The notes: generated by a model not told the origin, from the sequence alone. Counted from the first letter of the stretch, positions 36,323 through 46,158 are shown. The stretch: DNA of 64,000 nt from Kocuria sp. cx-455 (GCF_014698015.1 NZ_JACXBS010000001.1:62001-126000), one strand, 5' to 3'. Translations and numbers: made by a program.

Positions 36323-37006
36323 ATGCGATTGTTGATCGTCGATGACGAAGTGGACCTCTCGGAGTCATTGCGCCGCGGACTCATCAATGAGGGGTTCGTG
36401 GTGGACGTGGCCAACGACGGCGTCACCGGCGCGTGGCTGGCCCATGAGAACCCGTACGACGTGATCGTGCTGGATCTCATGCTGCCCGGAAAGAACGGGT
36501 ACACAATCCTCAAGGAGATCCGCGCCGCCAAGAACTGGACACCCGTGCTCATGCTGACCGCCAAGGACGGCGAGTACGACGAGACCGACGCGTTCGACCT
36601 CGGTGCGGACGACTACCTGACCAAACCGTTCAGCTTCATGGTCCTGGTGGCCCGATTGCGAGCGCTCATGCGCCGCGGCGCCCCCGAACGGCCGGTCAAC
36701 ATCACCGTGGGAAGTCTGGAACTGGACCCGTCCCGCCATAAGGTCACCCGGGGGGACACGGTGATCGAGTTGACCGCCAAGGAATACGTGATCCTGCAGT
36801 ACCTCATGCAGAACGCGGACACGGTGGTGTCCAAACTGCAGATCATGGACAACGCGTGGGACGCCGCCTTCGAGGGTTCGGAGAACATCGTGGAGGTCTA
36901 CGTGGGGTACCTGCGGAAGAAGATTGACGTTCCCTTCGGCCTCAACACCCTGCAGACCGTACGCGGCATGGGGTACCGGCTGGTAGCGGACACTCCCGCG
37001 CCGTGA
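36323..37006 (+). CDS. OmpR/PhoB-family response regulator
   Basis: A 227-residue DNA-binding response regulator. The receiver domain (1-115) has the acidic pair DDE at 7-9, phospho-acceptor Asp51 in LDLMLPG, Thr in MLTAKD and Lys in YLTKPF. The winged-helix domain (130-225) contains LTAKEYVILQYLM and VEVYVGYLRKKID. ATG is at 36323 after GAAGGA. Its stop overlaps the GTG of the kinase gene, so the pair is coupled. Targets are unknown; the upstream DHA2 exporter is a candidate. Confidence 0.95.
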   Translation: MRLLIVDDEVDLSESLRRGLINEGFVVDVANDGVTGAWLAHENPYDVIVLDLMLPGKNGYTILKEIRAAKNWTPVLMLTAKDGEYDETDAFDLGADDYLTKPFSFMVLVARLRALMRRGAPERPVNITVGSLELDPSRHKVTRGDTVIELTAKEYVILQYLMQNADTVVSKLQIMDNAWDAAFEGSENIVEVYVGYLRKKIDVPFGLNTLQTVRGMGYRLVADTPAP

Positions 37007-38427
37007 GCATGCAGGGCGTTCGCAGACGCTGGGGTGTGCGGCGCAAAACCACGGCGGCCGCCGCCCTGCTCATGATCGTGGTGCTGGTGCTGTCCGGTGT
37101 GTTGCTGTTGGAAGTACTCAAACGCAACATCGTGTCCACCGCCCACGACCAAGCGGTGACGAGTCAGCAGCAAGTGCTCTCGCGGCTGGTGGATGAGCAG
37201 GGTCCCCCCGATGACCGTGTGATCTACGTGTGGTCCCGCGCGGATCCCGCCGATCTGCTCCGCGCGGTCGGCCAGCCCGGCGTGCTGGTTCAGCTCACCG
37301 ATCAGGAGGGCTCGGTGGTGGCCTCTTCTCCCCCGATGGCCGGGGACATCGACTTGAACTCGCCCGTTCTCACCCCCGGAGACACGTTCGAATCACGCTC
37401 GGACAGCGACTCGCTGCTGCGGATCCCGAATGACTTCGTCTACGTTTCCGAAGGCATCGTGGTCAACGGCGAACCACACACCCTGGTCGTCGCGGTTCCC
37501 GTGAACCTGCAGACCAGCTCCCTCACCGTGGTCGCCATCTTCGTGCTGGCCGTGGGCCCGCTGCTGGTGCTCCTGGGCGCGTTGACCATGTGGTGGCTCA
37601 CCGGGCGTTCCCTGCGACCGGTGCGGCGCATTACTGATCAGGTGCGCACCATCGGCGGGGCCAACCTGGACGAGCGCGTGGACGTGCCGCCCACCCGGGA
37701 CGAGATCGCTCAGCTGGCATCGACCATGAACGCGATGCTCGACCGGCTCCAGGCCTCGGACCAGGCGCAGAGGCGCTTCGTGGCCGATGCCTCGCACGAG
37801 CTGCGCTCGCCGTTGGCCACGCTGTCCGCCACGTTGGATGTGGCCCGCAACGATCCTTCCGGGCAGACCTGGCAGGAACTGTCGCCGGTGCTCGTTTCCC
37901 AGTCACAGCGTATGGGGCAGCTGGTGCAGGACCTCCTGACGCTCGCGCGCGCCGACGACGCCGGTCTGGACATGCGCGTGGCCGACACCGACATGGACGA
38001 GGTGGTCTCCGAGGAGATCGCCCGCATCAAGCCGGCGCTCCGGCAGGAGCTGACGGTCTACATTGAACCGGTGCGGTTGCGTGCGGACGGGTCCAAACTG
38101 CAACAAGTGGTGCGGAACCTGCTGTCCAATGCGGGCCGCCACGCGGAGTCGCTGATCGAGGTTCGGCTCAGCACGGCGGCGAAGAGCGCGGTGCTGACCG
38201 TGACCAACGACGGGGACACCATTGCGCCCGAAGATCAGGAGAAGGTTTTCGAACGGTTCGTCCGGCTGGACGCCTCGCGCGCTCGTGACACCGGGGGTTC
38301 CGGGTTGGGGTTGGCCATCAGTCGCGAGATCGTGCGCGCCCACGGCGGTTCCATAACGGTTGACCAGGATTCACACGGGCGATGCCGCTTCACGGTGACC
38401 CTGCCCCTCCCGCGGGACGCTTCGTAG
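37003..38427 (+). CDS. Sensor histidine kinase
   Basis: A 474-residue membrane kinase. TM1 is at about 17-38, an extracytoplasmic sensor region at about 40-172 and TM2 at about 173-198. A HAMP domain (199-250) precedes the H box ASHELRSPL with His265, the N box RNLLSNAGRHA and the G2 box TGGSGLGLA. It phosphorylates the adjacent OmpR-type regulator. The sensed signal is unknown. The GTG at 37003 overlaps the regulator stop by four bases. Confidence 0.94.
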   Translation: MSMQGVRRRWGVRRKTTAAAALLMIVVLVLSGVLLLEVLKRNIVSTAHDQAVTSQQQVLSRLVDEQGPPDDRVIYVWSRADPADLLRAVGQPGVLVQLTDQEGSVVASSPPMAGDIDLNSPVLTPGDTFESRSDSDSLLRIPNDFVYVSEGIVVNGEPHTLVVAVPVNLQTSSLTVVAIFVLAVGPLLVLLGALTMWWLTGRSLRPVRRITDQVRTIGGANLDERVDVPPTRDEIAQLASTMNAMLDRLQASDQAQRRFVADASHELRSPLATLSATLDVARNDPSGQTWQELSPVLVSQSQRMGQLVQDLLTLARADDAGLDMRVADTDMDEVVSEEIARIKPALRQELTVYIEPVRLRADGSKLQQVVRNLLSNAGRHAESLIEVRLSTAAKSAVLTVTNDGDTIAPEDQEKVFERFVRLDASRARDTGGSGLGLAISREIVRAHGGSITVDQDSHGRCRFTVTLPLPRDAS

Positions 38428-38510
38428 CGTCCACCGTGCGCGAAGGCCGCCGCTCGGTGCTGCGATCGAGTCTCCCGATCGGCGTCGGCGGGATGAGCGG
38501 GGCGGCGGGA

Positions 38511-39512
38511 TTACGGGACGATGGTGAACTTGACCTGGCCGTCACCACCGCGTTCGGCAATGCGGAGCACCTCGGCCACCTGGTCGAGGGTATGGGTGGG
38601 GCCCAAACAGTAGTCGACCTCGACCTCACCGTCGTGGATGCGGCGCATCGCTTCATGGAAGGATTTCAGGCCGGGCTCGGACTGGGCCGCCACGGAACCC
38701 TGTAGGCGCACGCACTTGCGGAAGACCTCGAAGATCGGCACGAGGGTCGGTTCGAAGCTTTCGTACAGGCCGAACCAGCCCACAATGCCGCGGTGGGCCA
38801 CGATGTCCACGGCCTGGGTGCGCAGCTCGTCCGAACCCACCGCCTCGATCACCAGATCCGCGCCGTTGTTGCCGGTGAGCTCCGAGACCACGGCGCCCAG
38901 GTCCTCGTCCGGAATCAGCACGGTGCGCGCACCCAGCGTGCGCGCGATCTCGAGACGGGCGGGCTGCTTGTCCGACACGATGATGCGCTCGAACCCGCGG
39001 CGCTTCGCATCCTGCAGGAAGAACAACCCCGCGGAACCGGCGCCCATGATCACGCACGTGCCGGCTGTGCGCGCCGGAACCTCGGTGGGCCAGTACAGGT
39101 CGAACGCGTAAATGCAGGTGCCCAGCTGCTGGGCCATCATGTAGCGGCGCATCTGCGTGAGATCGTTGCGGTCCAGATCCGAGGGCAGTGCGACCGCGTG
39201 GTCATCGTCGAGGAGCATGTACTCGGCGAAGGCCCCGCCGAACTCACCCGGGGGAACGCACAGCACCGTGGTGCCCTCGGGAAATTTTTCGGAATTGGAT
39301 TCCGCGACTACGCCCACACCCTCGTGGCCCGGGTAGCCCGCGCGCTCGGGGCCCATGGGGTGCAGCGTGCCGTGCAGGGCCGCGTGCAGATCCGATCCAC
39401 AGACCGATGCCGCCGTCATCCGCACCACGAACGTTCCCGGCTCGGTGGCCTGGGGCTTGGGCCATTCACGCACGGTGATCACGCCGGTTTCGGGTACGTG
39501 GGTTGCGCGCAC
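38511..39512 (-). CDS. Zinc-dependent alcohol dehydrogenase-like (MDR) oxidoreductase
   Basis: A 333-residue medium-chain dehydrogenase/reductase. The catalytic zinc ligands look present (Cys in ASVCGSDLH and His-Glu in GHEGVG), and the Rossmann motif GAGSAGLFFLQ binds NAD(P). The four-cysteine structural-zinc lobe seen in classical ADHs is missing: the region reads VLCVPPGEFGGAF. It starts with GTG at 39512 behind AAGGAG. The substrate is unknown. It diverges from the MFS gene at 39634. Confidence 0.85.
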   Translation of the reverse strand: MRATHVPETGVITVREWPKPQATEPGTFVVRMTAASVCGSDLHAALHGTLHPMGPERAGYPGHEGVGVVAESNSEKFPEGTTVLCVPPGEFGGAFAEYMLLDDDHAVALPSDLDRNDLTQMRRYMMAQQLGTCIYAFDLYWPTEVPARTAGTCVIMGAGSAGLFFLQDAKRRGFERIIVSDKQPARLEIARTLGARTVLIPDEDLGAVVSELTGNNGADLVIEAVGSDELRTQAVDIVAHRGIVGWFGLYESFEPTLVPIFEVFRKCVRLQGSVAAQSEPGLKSFHEAMRRIHDGEVEVDYCLGPTHTLDQVAEVLRIAERGGDGQVKFTIVP

Positions 39513-39633
39513 GGGGAGCTCCTTTGCTGGGAGACGGAAAAGTCGAGTGTGTCAACGGTACGTCACGGGCCGCCCCGGTCTCTGGCGCCGGCTCTGATAC
39601 CGCGGTTCCAACGGGTACTTATAGGGTGAGCCA

Positions 39634-40899
39634 ATGGCACTTCCCCGCGCGCTCAAACCCTTCGGCACGCCCGCCTACGCGGTGTTGGCATGTGCCATGT
39701 GCATGAGCGTGTTCGGATCCGGTCTCTGGGCGGTCGCACTGGTGGCCAAGGTCATGGCACTGGGCGGCTCGGCCGTGGACCTGTCCATGATCACCGCCGC
39801 GGGCGCCGTGGGAGCGGTCGCCTTCGTCCTGGTGGGCGGCGTGACCGCGGATCGCGTCCGGTTGAGTCTCATCCTGCGTTGCGTCGAGGCCGTCAACCTG
39901 GTCACCGCCGCCGTGATCGTGGGGCTGACCTGGACCGAGAACCTCGCCCTGTGGCACCTGGCCGTCGCCGGGTTCGTTTTCGCGGGGGCCCTGGGATTCT
40001 TCTATCCCGCCTACTCGGCCGCGTTGCCGCGGATCCTGCCCGCCGGCCAGTTGTTGGCCGCCAACGGTGTGGAGGGGACCGCCAGACCCCTGTTGCAGAT
40101 TGCCGCCGGCCCCGCGGTGGGTGGTTTCCTGGCGGGCCTGGCCTTCCCCGCGCTGGCGGTGGTCGCGATTGCCGTGTGCCACGCGACGGCCTTCGCCCTG
40201 ATGATGTTCCTGCGCATTCCCACGACCGGTCGGTTCGGGGAGGAGGAAGCGCAGGGTTCCACGGCGGCGCCGGCCACGTCGATCCTGCGGGATCTGGTGG
40301 ACGGGTTCCTTTACTCGGTGCGCACTCCGTGGTTGTTGTGGACCCTGCTGTGGGCCATGACCGCGGTGTTCCTGTTCATCGGCCCGCTGGAAGTCCTGGT
40401 CCCGTTCCTGGTGGTGGATCGGCTGGGTGGCTCCGTGGCGAGCTACGGCGCAATGCTCGGCCTGTACGGGGTGTCCACGGCGCTGGGTTCACTGATCACG
40501 GCGTCCGTGCCCCTGCCACGTCATTACTTGACCACCATGATCTGGTTGTGGGGCTTCGGCACGCTGCCCTTCGGCCTGGTGGGTATGACCGATTCCTGGT
40601 GGGTCATGGCCATTGCCCTGTGCGTGTTCGGTGCCACCGGTGGTGCGGGGCAGGTCATCTGGGGCACGTTGCTGCAGCGCCGCGTGCCGGTGCACATGCT
40701 CGGCCGTATCTCGTCCCTGGACTTCTTCGTGTCCCTCTCACTCATGCCGGTGTCCATGGCGGTGGCGGGGCCGGTCTCGCACATCTTGCCGCCCGAGGCG
40801 ATCTTCTGGGGCGTGGCCATCGCCACGCCCCTGCTCGGTGTGGTCGCGGTGGTCGCGGGTCGCATGTACAAGGACCAGGCCGAGCACCCGCTGCGGTAG
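39634..40899 (+). CDS. MFS transporter (enterobactin-exporter-like group)
   Basis: A 421-residue major facilitator with about 12 membrane segments. VFGSGLWAVALVAKVMALGGSAVDLS near the N-terminus and GFFYPAYSAALPRILP resemble the EntS/MFS_3-type exporters. The ribosome site (GGGTGAG) before the ATG at 39634 is weak. A strong hairpin follows the stop. The substrate is unknown. Confidence 0.83.
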   Translation: MALPRALKPFGTPAYAVLACAMCMSVFGSGLWAVALVAKVMALGGSAVDLSMITAAGAVGAVAFVLVGGVTADRVRLSLILRCVEAVNLVTAAVIVGLTWTENLALWHLAVAGFVFAGALGFFYPAYSAALPRILPAGQLLAANGVEGTARPLLQIAAGPAVGGFLAGLAFPALAVVAIAVCHATAFALMMFLRIPTTGRFGEEEAQGSTAAPATSILRDLVDGFLYSVRTPWLLWTLLWAMTAVFLFIGPLEVLVPFLVVDRLGGSVASYGAMLGLYGVSTALGSLITASVPLPRHYLTTMIWLWGFGTLPFGLVGMTDSWWVMAIALCVFGATGGAGQVIWGTLLQRRVPVHMLGRISSLDFFVSLSLMPVSMAVAGPVSHILPPEAIFWGVAIATPLLGVVAVVAGRMYKDQAEHPLR

Positions 40900-40917
40900 T
40901 CCGTCGACCACACCACG

Positions 40918-40965
40918 ACGACGCCGCCCCCGGCCTTTCGCGCCAACTGCCGGGGGCGGCGTCGT
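40918..40965. terminator. Bidirectional terminator hairpin, 17-bp perfect stem
   Basis: The arms 40918-40934 and 40949-40965 (outer ACGACGCCGC) are fully complementary across a 14-base loop. They lie between the convergent ends of the MFS gene (40899) and the ThDP enzyme gene (40994). Confidence 0.88.
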
Positions 40966-40993
40966 AACTAACTGACGTGGCTGTATGCCCGAA

Positions 40994-42673
40994 TCAGTAT
41001 GCCTTGTGGCGCTGTTCGACGATCAAGTGGATGAGCGCGAACGTACCCTCTTGGTCGATCGCCCGGTAAGCCTGCTCGAGCGCCCCGGGGATCTCCGACT
41101 CGCGCTCCACGCGCACACCGAAACCACCGAACGAGGTGGCCATGCCCGCGAAGTCCGGGTTCTTCAACTGCGTACCGGATACGCGATCGGGGTACTGGCG
41201 TTCCTGGTGGGTGCGGATGGTGCCGTACTCCTGGTTGTCCATCACGATGACCAGCGGCGTGGCACCGTACTGGGCGGCGGTGGCCAGTTCTTGACCGTTC
41301 ATGAGGAACTCGCCGTCGCCGGCAATTGAGATCACGCGACGGTTCGGGTAGTTCAAGGAGGCGGCCACGGCGGAGGGTACCGAGTACCCCATGGAACCGT
41401 TGCGCGCCGAGATCATGGACGCGTAGCCGTTGGTCGGGAAGTAGCGGTGCGCCCAGTTGGTGTGCTCGCCGGCGCCGAAGGTCACCATGGCGTCCTCGGG
41501 AAGGGTCGCCACCAGGTTGGCCATCATGGTGTCCATGGTGGCCGGGCCGTCCGCGGGGTGGGTGTCCTTGGGTTCGGCGAACTCGACCTGCTGCTGACGC
41601 ATGCGCGCGCACCAGTCCTTCCACCCTTCCTTGGCCGGGAGGTCCATGCGCACCAGGTCGCGCACGAACACGGCCGGCTTGGCCACGATCTGATGCGAAA
41701 CGGCACCGGAGCGCCCGCGCATGGACGGGTCCATGGTCACGATGAAGTTCTTCTTGGACCAGTCCTGACGCACCAGGAAGCCGTTGGTGATCACGTCACC
41801 GGGTACGGTCCCCACGAACACCAGAAGGTCGGTTTCCTCGAGCAGGTCGTAGGTGGGGCGCGGGCGGCCGTAGCCGATGGGGCCCACGTAGGACGGGGAG
41901 TTGAACGGCACGGTTCCCTCGGTGCGCCATTCCGCGGCGGCGGGGATGTGGTGGTCTTCGAGCCACTGGGTGAACTTCTCGGCACCCTCGTGGGTCCAGT
42001 CGTTACCGCCGGTCACGAACAGGGGCTTCTCGGATTCCTTGAGCGCGTTCTCCAGGGCCTTCCAGTCCGTCACCGTCATGCCGCCGCCGGCCACGGGGAT
42101 CCGGGGGTGCAGGGTCGCATCGATTTCGCGGGTGATGACGTCCTCGGGCAGACCGACCACCACGGGACCCGGGCGGCCGGATGCCGCGGCGAACATGGCC
42201 TCGGCAACGTACTCCGAGGCGCGTTCGGCATGGTCCAGGACCATCACGCGCTTGGCGCCGGAACTGAACCACTGGTGCGGATCGAATTCCTGGAACGCTT
42301 CCTTCTCGCGATGCTCGAAGGGGATCAGGCCCACGAACAGCACCATGGGGGTGGAGTCCTGCCACGCGGTGTGCAGGCCCACGTGGGCGTTGGCGGCACC
42401 GGGTCCGCGCGTGACCATGGCCACGCCGGGAACGGGATTCAGTTTGCCGTCCGCGTCGGCCATGTAGGCAGCGCCGCCCTCGTGGCGGGTGATCACGGTG
42501 TTGATGGGGGACTTGTAGAGGCCGTCCAACACGTCCAGGTAGCTCTCGCCGGGTACCACGTAGGCGCGTTCCACGCCGTGGGCCACGAGTGAATCCACGA
42601 TCACGTGGCCGGCCGATTTACGTCCTGCCGTGGCCTGTTCCGAAGAATTCTGGGTCACCGTTGGGGTCCTCAT
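40994..42673 (-). CDS. Thiamine-diphosphate-dependent enzyme, acetolactate synthase large-subunit family
   Basis: A 559-residue enzyme with the three-domain plan of the POX/AHAS family. The N-terminal Pyr domain has VVPGESYLDVLDG and the catalytic Glu in TRHEGGAAYMA. There is a middle domain, and a C-terminal PP domain has the ThDP/Mg motif beginning GDGEFLMNGQEL and ending MDNQEYG. No regulatory small subunit is adjacent, which argues against biosynthetic IlvB. Related enzymes act on pyruvate, glyoxylate, oxalyl-CoA or sulfoacetaldehyde; the substrate here is not determinable. The ATG at 42673 has a weak ribosome site. It is separated from the sugar porter gene by a terminator. Confidence 0.85.
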   Translation of the reverse strand: MRTPTVTQNSSEQATAGRKSAGHVIVDSLVAHGVERAYVVPGESYLDVLDGLYKSPINTVITRHEGGAAYMADADGKLNPVPGVAMVTRGPGAANAHVGLHTAWQDSTPMVLFVGLIPFEHREKEAFQEFDPHQWFSSGAKRVMVLDHAERASEYVAEAMFAAASGRPGPVVVGLPEDVITREIDATLHPRIPVAGGGMTVTDWKALENALKESEKPLFVTGGNDWTHEGAEKFTQWLEDHHIPAAAEWRTEGTVPFNSPSYVGPIGYGRPRPTYDLLEETDLLVFVGTVPGDVITNGFLVRQDWSKKNFIVTMDPSMRGRSGAVSHQIVAKPAVFVRDLVRMDLPAKEGWKDWCARMRQQQVEFAEPKDTHPADGPATMDTMMANLVATLPEDAMVTFGAGEHTNWAHRYFPTNGYASMISARNGSMGYSVPSAVAASLNYPNRRVISIAGDGEFLMNGQELATAAQYGATPLVIVMDNQEYGTIRTHQERQYPDRVSGTQLKNPDFAGMATSFGGFGVRVERESEIPGALEQAYRAIDQEGTFALIHLIVEQRHKAY

Positions 42674-42847
42674 TTCGCCATTGAAAAATCGTGAAGAGTG
42701 TGGGCGATTCCACGGGGATCGTCCGCGAATACCGGATTCGAAACTACCCGAGAATGCGCGGGACGGGGGTAGCGAAGCTCCATATTGGTTAATCCGACAA
42801 ACTATGACCCTCTCGTGCCCCCGCGCGAAAGGCTGCGGGAACGACGT

Positions 42848-42883
42848 CGCCCCGGTTCCGTACTTGCGTACGAAACCGGGGCG
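42848..42883 (-). terminator. Terminator downstream of the sugar porter gene
   Basis: A 16-base stem with one mismatch (42848-42863 with 42868-42883; outer CGCCCCGG) and a TTGC loop lies just after the porter stop and before the ThDP enzyme start, all read leftward. Confidence 0.8.
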
Positions 42884-42906
42884 ATCGTGGCCGGGTGGCG
42901 GAGGCG

Positions 42907-44337
42907 TCAGTCGTGCATGTCCTCGAGCTCCACACCCTTGGTCTCGGAGACCATTTTGATGGTGAAGATCAGCGAGACCACCGCGAAGAACGCGTAAATG
43001 CCGTAGGCCAGCCCCAGCGAGAAGTTGGACAGCGACGGGAAGGTGACGGTGACGGCCCAGTTGGCGATCCACTGCACGGCACCGGCTACAGCCAGCGCTG
43101 CGCCGCGAATACGGTTGGGGAACATCTCGCCCAGCAGAACCCACATGAGCGGGCCCCACGAAACGCCGAAGAAGATCACGAACAGGTTGGCGGCGATCAG
43201 CGCGACCGGTCCGGCCACGGGGCCCAGGGCCGGGGTGAGCTGGCCGTCCACCATGACCTTACTGGCGGTTGCGAAGATCACGGCCAGGGTCGCGAGGGAG
43301 ACGGCCATGCCGGTCGAACCCACGAGCAGCAGCGGCCGGCGACCCACCTTGTCCACCAGGAAGATCGCGACGATGGTCACCAGCACATTGGTCACGGAGG
43401 TGGCCACGGAAATCACGAACGAATCGGATTCCGAGAAGCCCACCGACTCCCACAGCACGTTGGAGTAGTAGAAGATCACGTTGATGCCCACGAACTGCTG
43501 CAGGGCCGCCAGGCCGATACCGACCCACACGATGGGTTTGAGGCCACCCAGGGAACCGCGCAGATCGGCAAAGCGAGGGGTGTGTTCCTGGTTGATGGTT
43601 TCGCGAATGCGGGCCACGCGTTCTTCGGCCACCCGATCGCCGTGGATGCTGGTCAGCACGGAGCGGGCTTCGTTCTCGCGACCGCGGGAGACCAGGTAAC
43701 GCGGGGATTCGGGAATGGTGAAAGCACCGATGCCGTACATGATCGCGGGGATCGCCATGACCAGGAACATCCAGCGCCATGCCTCAAGACCCAACCACAG
43801 CTCGTTCGCGGCACCGCCGGCCCAGTTGGCCAGCAGCGCGTCGATCAGCAGCGACAGGAAGATACCGAGCACAATGCCCATTTGCTGCAGAGAGCCCAGG
43901 CGACCGCGCAGGTGTGCGGGGGAGACCTCCGCGATGTAGGCGGGCGCGATCACGGAAGCAACGCCCACGCCCACGCCACCGATCACGCGGAAGATGACCA
44001 GGATGGTGATGTCATTGGCCAGGCCGCAGCCGATCGCGGAGGCCAGGAACAACAAGGCCGCGATCTTCATGATGAGGATCCGGCCGGTGCGGTCCGCGAT
44101 GCGAGAGCCGAAGAAGGCGCCCACTGCTGCGCCCAACAGGGCGGCGGCCACCGCGAAGCCCAGGGGCCCGGGGCCCACATCGAAGTGGGATTGAATGGAG
44201 GACACCGCACCGTTGATCACGGCGGAGTCGTACCCGAAGAGCAGGCCACCGAAGGCCGCGACCGTGGTGATCCTGATGACCGCGCCGGTGTTCGCATCGT
44301 GGCGCTCCGACGGTACTGCTTGCGCTGCTTGGCTCAT
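42907..44337 (-). CDS. MFS sugar porter (SP family)
   Basis: A 476-residue, 12-TM sugar:proton symporter. Family signatures are GGLLFGYDSAVINGA in TM1, DRTGRILIM, the PESPRYLVSRGR motif in the central loop, QQFVGINVIFYYSN in TM7 and the closing VSETKGVELEDM. These match the glucose/xylose/inositol porter group; the exact sugar is unknown. ATG is at 44337 after AAGGGAG. An ROK regulator lies immediately upstream on the same strand and probably controls it. Confidence 0.93.
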   Translation of the reverse strand: MSQAAQAVPSERHDANTGAVIRITTVAAFGGLLFGYDSAVINGAVSSIQSHFDVGPGPLGFAVAAALLGAAVGAFFGSRIADRTGRILIMKIAALLFLASAIGCGLANDITILVIFRVIGGVGVGVASVIAPAYIAEVSPAHLRGRLGSLQQMGIVLGIFLSLLIDALLANWAGGAANELWLGLEAWRWMFLVMAIPAIMYGIGAFTIPESPRYLVSRGRENEARSVLTSIHGDRVAEERVARIRETINQEHTPRFADLRGSLGGLKPIVWVGIGLAALQQFVGINVIFYYSNVLWESVGFSESDSFVISVATSVTNVLVTIVAIFLVDKVGRRPLLLVGSTGMAVSLATLAVIFATASKVMVDGQLTPALGPVAGPVALIAANLFVIFFGVSWGPLMWVLLGEMFPNRIRGAALAVAGAVQWIANWAVTVTFPSLSNFSLGLAYGIYAFFAVVSLIFTIKMVSETKGVELEDMHD

Positions 44338-44495
44338 CGCGCAGCTCCCTTGCTGTAACGAAGTAAGAATGCGGGCCCCCAGGCGTAGGACACGGTGGGG
44401 ACGGGGACCGGAAGTAGGCTTGCCGGTAGTGGATCAAGAGTAGGACTCAGATCACTAAATGTCCATGTCTTGAATACAAAAATGTCGGCTGTGTC

Positions 44496-45680
44496 TCAAA
44501 GGGGCAGGGAAATATTTTCGAGCGCCATGATCAGGGCCCCGGTGAGGTGCGCCTCCGGGCCGAGTTCAGCGGCGCTGATGGTGAGCTCCCGGGTGCAGCC
44601 CTGCACTCCGTAGCGGGACACGATCTCCCGTAACGGCTCCAGCAACAGGTCGCCCGCGCGGGCCAATTCGCCGCCCACGATCACGAGCTCCGGATTGATG
44701 ATGTTGCACAGGTTGGCCACGGTTGTACCCAGGGTGCGGCCGGTGTCCCCGATGACCCGCGCGCAACCGATGTCCCCGGCCAAGGCAGTGTCGACGAGGT
44801 CGGACACCGTGAAATCGGGACCCCGGGTGGTTGCCATGAGGCCGAGGACAGCCTCGGAGGATATGAAGGTTTCCAGGCATCCGCGGTTGCCGCAGCGGCA
44901 CACATCACCCTGTTCGTCCAGGGTCATGTGGCCGAGTTCCCCCGCGGAACCCGTGGCGCCGCGGAACAGTCGACCGTTGAGGATCAGGCCCGCACCCACA
45001 CCGTGGGAGACCTTGATGTAGGCCATGTTCCGCACGCCCCGCCCCCTACCCTGGGCAAACTCTCCGACGGCCCCCGCGTTGGCATCATTTTCCACCGTGA
45101 CGGGAAACCCCAGTCGGGTCGAGGCGGCCGCGCGGACATCGGTGTCCGCCCAGGCCGGGAGGATGGCCCCCGCACTCACCACGCGTCCCTCGAGATCCAC
45201 CGGGGCGGGCAGGGTCAGCCCGGCGGCCAGTAGTTTGGCTCGGGATAGCTTCAACTTTCGAACCATGGACGTCAACGTGGAATCGGCGGTGTCCAACACC
45301 TCGGCCATTGCATGGCCGTGCGGTAGGTCAAAGCGCTGACGTGCCCTGACGTTGTGGTTGAGATCAGCCACGGCCACGGTGAGGTGGCGGTGGCCCACAT
45401 CGAGGCCCACCACGAAGCCGGCGTTGTCGCTGAATCGAACCAGTTGTCCACGGCGCCCGCCGTGCGATGAATCCATGGCGAGCACCCCCGCGGTCACCAT
45501 TTCGTGGACGATGGAGGACACCGTGGACGGCGCCAGCGCGGTTTCGCGCGCAATGGTGGCCTGGGTAGTGGTGCCCAACGTGCGCATGACTTGGATCACC
45601 CGGCGCTGATTGGCTACGCGCAGTGACGTCTGTGAGCCTGGGGCCGCCTCGTTCCGAGCGGTCGTGGAGTGCAGGGACAT
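44496..45680 (-). CDS. ROK family transcriptional regulator
   Basis: A 394-residue repressor of the NagC/XylR type. The N-terminal winged HTH contains TTQATIARETALAPSTVSSIVHEM. The ROK domain has the ATP/sugar-kinase fold motif GLDVGHRHLT, ENDANAGAVGE, the HGVGAGLILNG segment and the zinc motif CRCGNRGCLE. ATG is at 45680 after GAGGAC. It probably responds to a sugar and regulates the sugar porter 158 bases downstream. Confidence 0.92.
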   Translation of the reverse strand: MSLHSTTARNEAAPGSQTSLRVANQRRVIQVMRTLGTTTQATIARETALAPSTVSSIVHEMVTAGVLAMDSSHGGRRGQLVRFSDNAGFVVGLDVGHRHLTVAVADLNHNVRARQRFDLPHGHAMAEVLDTADSTLTSMVRKLKLSRAKLLAAGLTLPAPVDLEGRVVSAGAILPAWADTDVRAAASTRLGFPVTVENDANAGAVGEFAQGRGRGVRNMAYIKVSHGVGAGLILNGRLFRGATGSAGELGHMTLDEQGDVCRCGNRGCLETFISSEAVLGLMATTRGPDFTVSDLVDTALAGDIGCARVIGDTGRTLGTTVANLCNIINPELVIVGGELARAGDLLLEPLREIVSRYGVQGCTRELTISAAELGPEAHLTGALIMALENISLPL

Positions 45681-45765
45681 CGTCGTCCTCAATTTCCTGT
45701 GAAGATTCTCTTGCCCCGGAGTGTAGCCTGCCTTCGGTTTTCGAAGACAAAGACGCAGCTCATGA

Positions 45766-45807
45766 GGTGAAGCCGCGCTCGCACGATACGTGCGGCGCGG
45801 CTTCACC
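45766..45807. terminator. Terminator after the AhpD-like gene
   Basis: A 13-bp stem (45766-45778 with 45795-45807; GGTGAAGCCGCGC and its complement) has a loop that can pair further (CGCAC/GTGCG). It lies 18 bases after the AhpD-like stop, upstream of the ROK gene. Confidence 0.85.
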
Positions 45808-45825
45808 CGGCTGGTGTGACCGTGC

Positions 45826-46158
45826 TCAGGCCTCGTCGAACAAGCGCAAGGCCATGGCCGTGTGCGTCACGGCTGCGCCGGCACGCAGACCCGCGGCCAC
45901 CATCCCCGCCTCCACGATCTGCTCGCGGGTGGCACCGGCGGCCTTGGCCTTTTTGGTGTGCACCTCCAAGCAGTACGGGCACTGGGTGGTCAGTGCGACA
46001 CCAATGGCAATGAGCTCCCGGTTGAGGGGGTCGATGTGACCGCCGTCGCGGCCAATAGCTGCGTCGAAGGCCGCGAATTTGGTGAACTCCTCGGGCGCAA
46101 GTTTCTTCAGTTCGCCCAGAAGCTTGAGGTCTTCAGGAGAGTGGTAGTGGTCGGCCAT
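45826..46158 (-). CDS. Carboxymuconolactone decarboxylase / AhpD-like protein
   Basis: A 110-residue helical protein of the CMD family. The AhpD-type redox site is present: Cys60-Pro-Tyr-Cys63 with His67 in QCPYCLEVH. This points to a thiol peroxidase or disulfide reductase role rather than ring decarboxylation. It lies 39 bases downstream of the mycoredoxin gene on the same strand and is therefore probably transcribed from the same GGAAT-N18-GTT promoter. Confidence 0.9.
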   Translation of the reverse strand: MADHYHSPEDLKLLGELKKLAPEEFTKFAAFDAAIGRDGGHIDPLNRELIAIGVALTTQCPYCLEVHTKKAKAAGATREQIVEAGMVAAGLRAGAAVTHTAMALRLFDEA

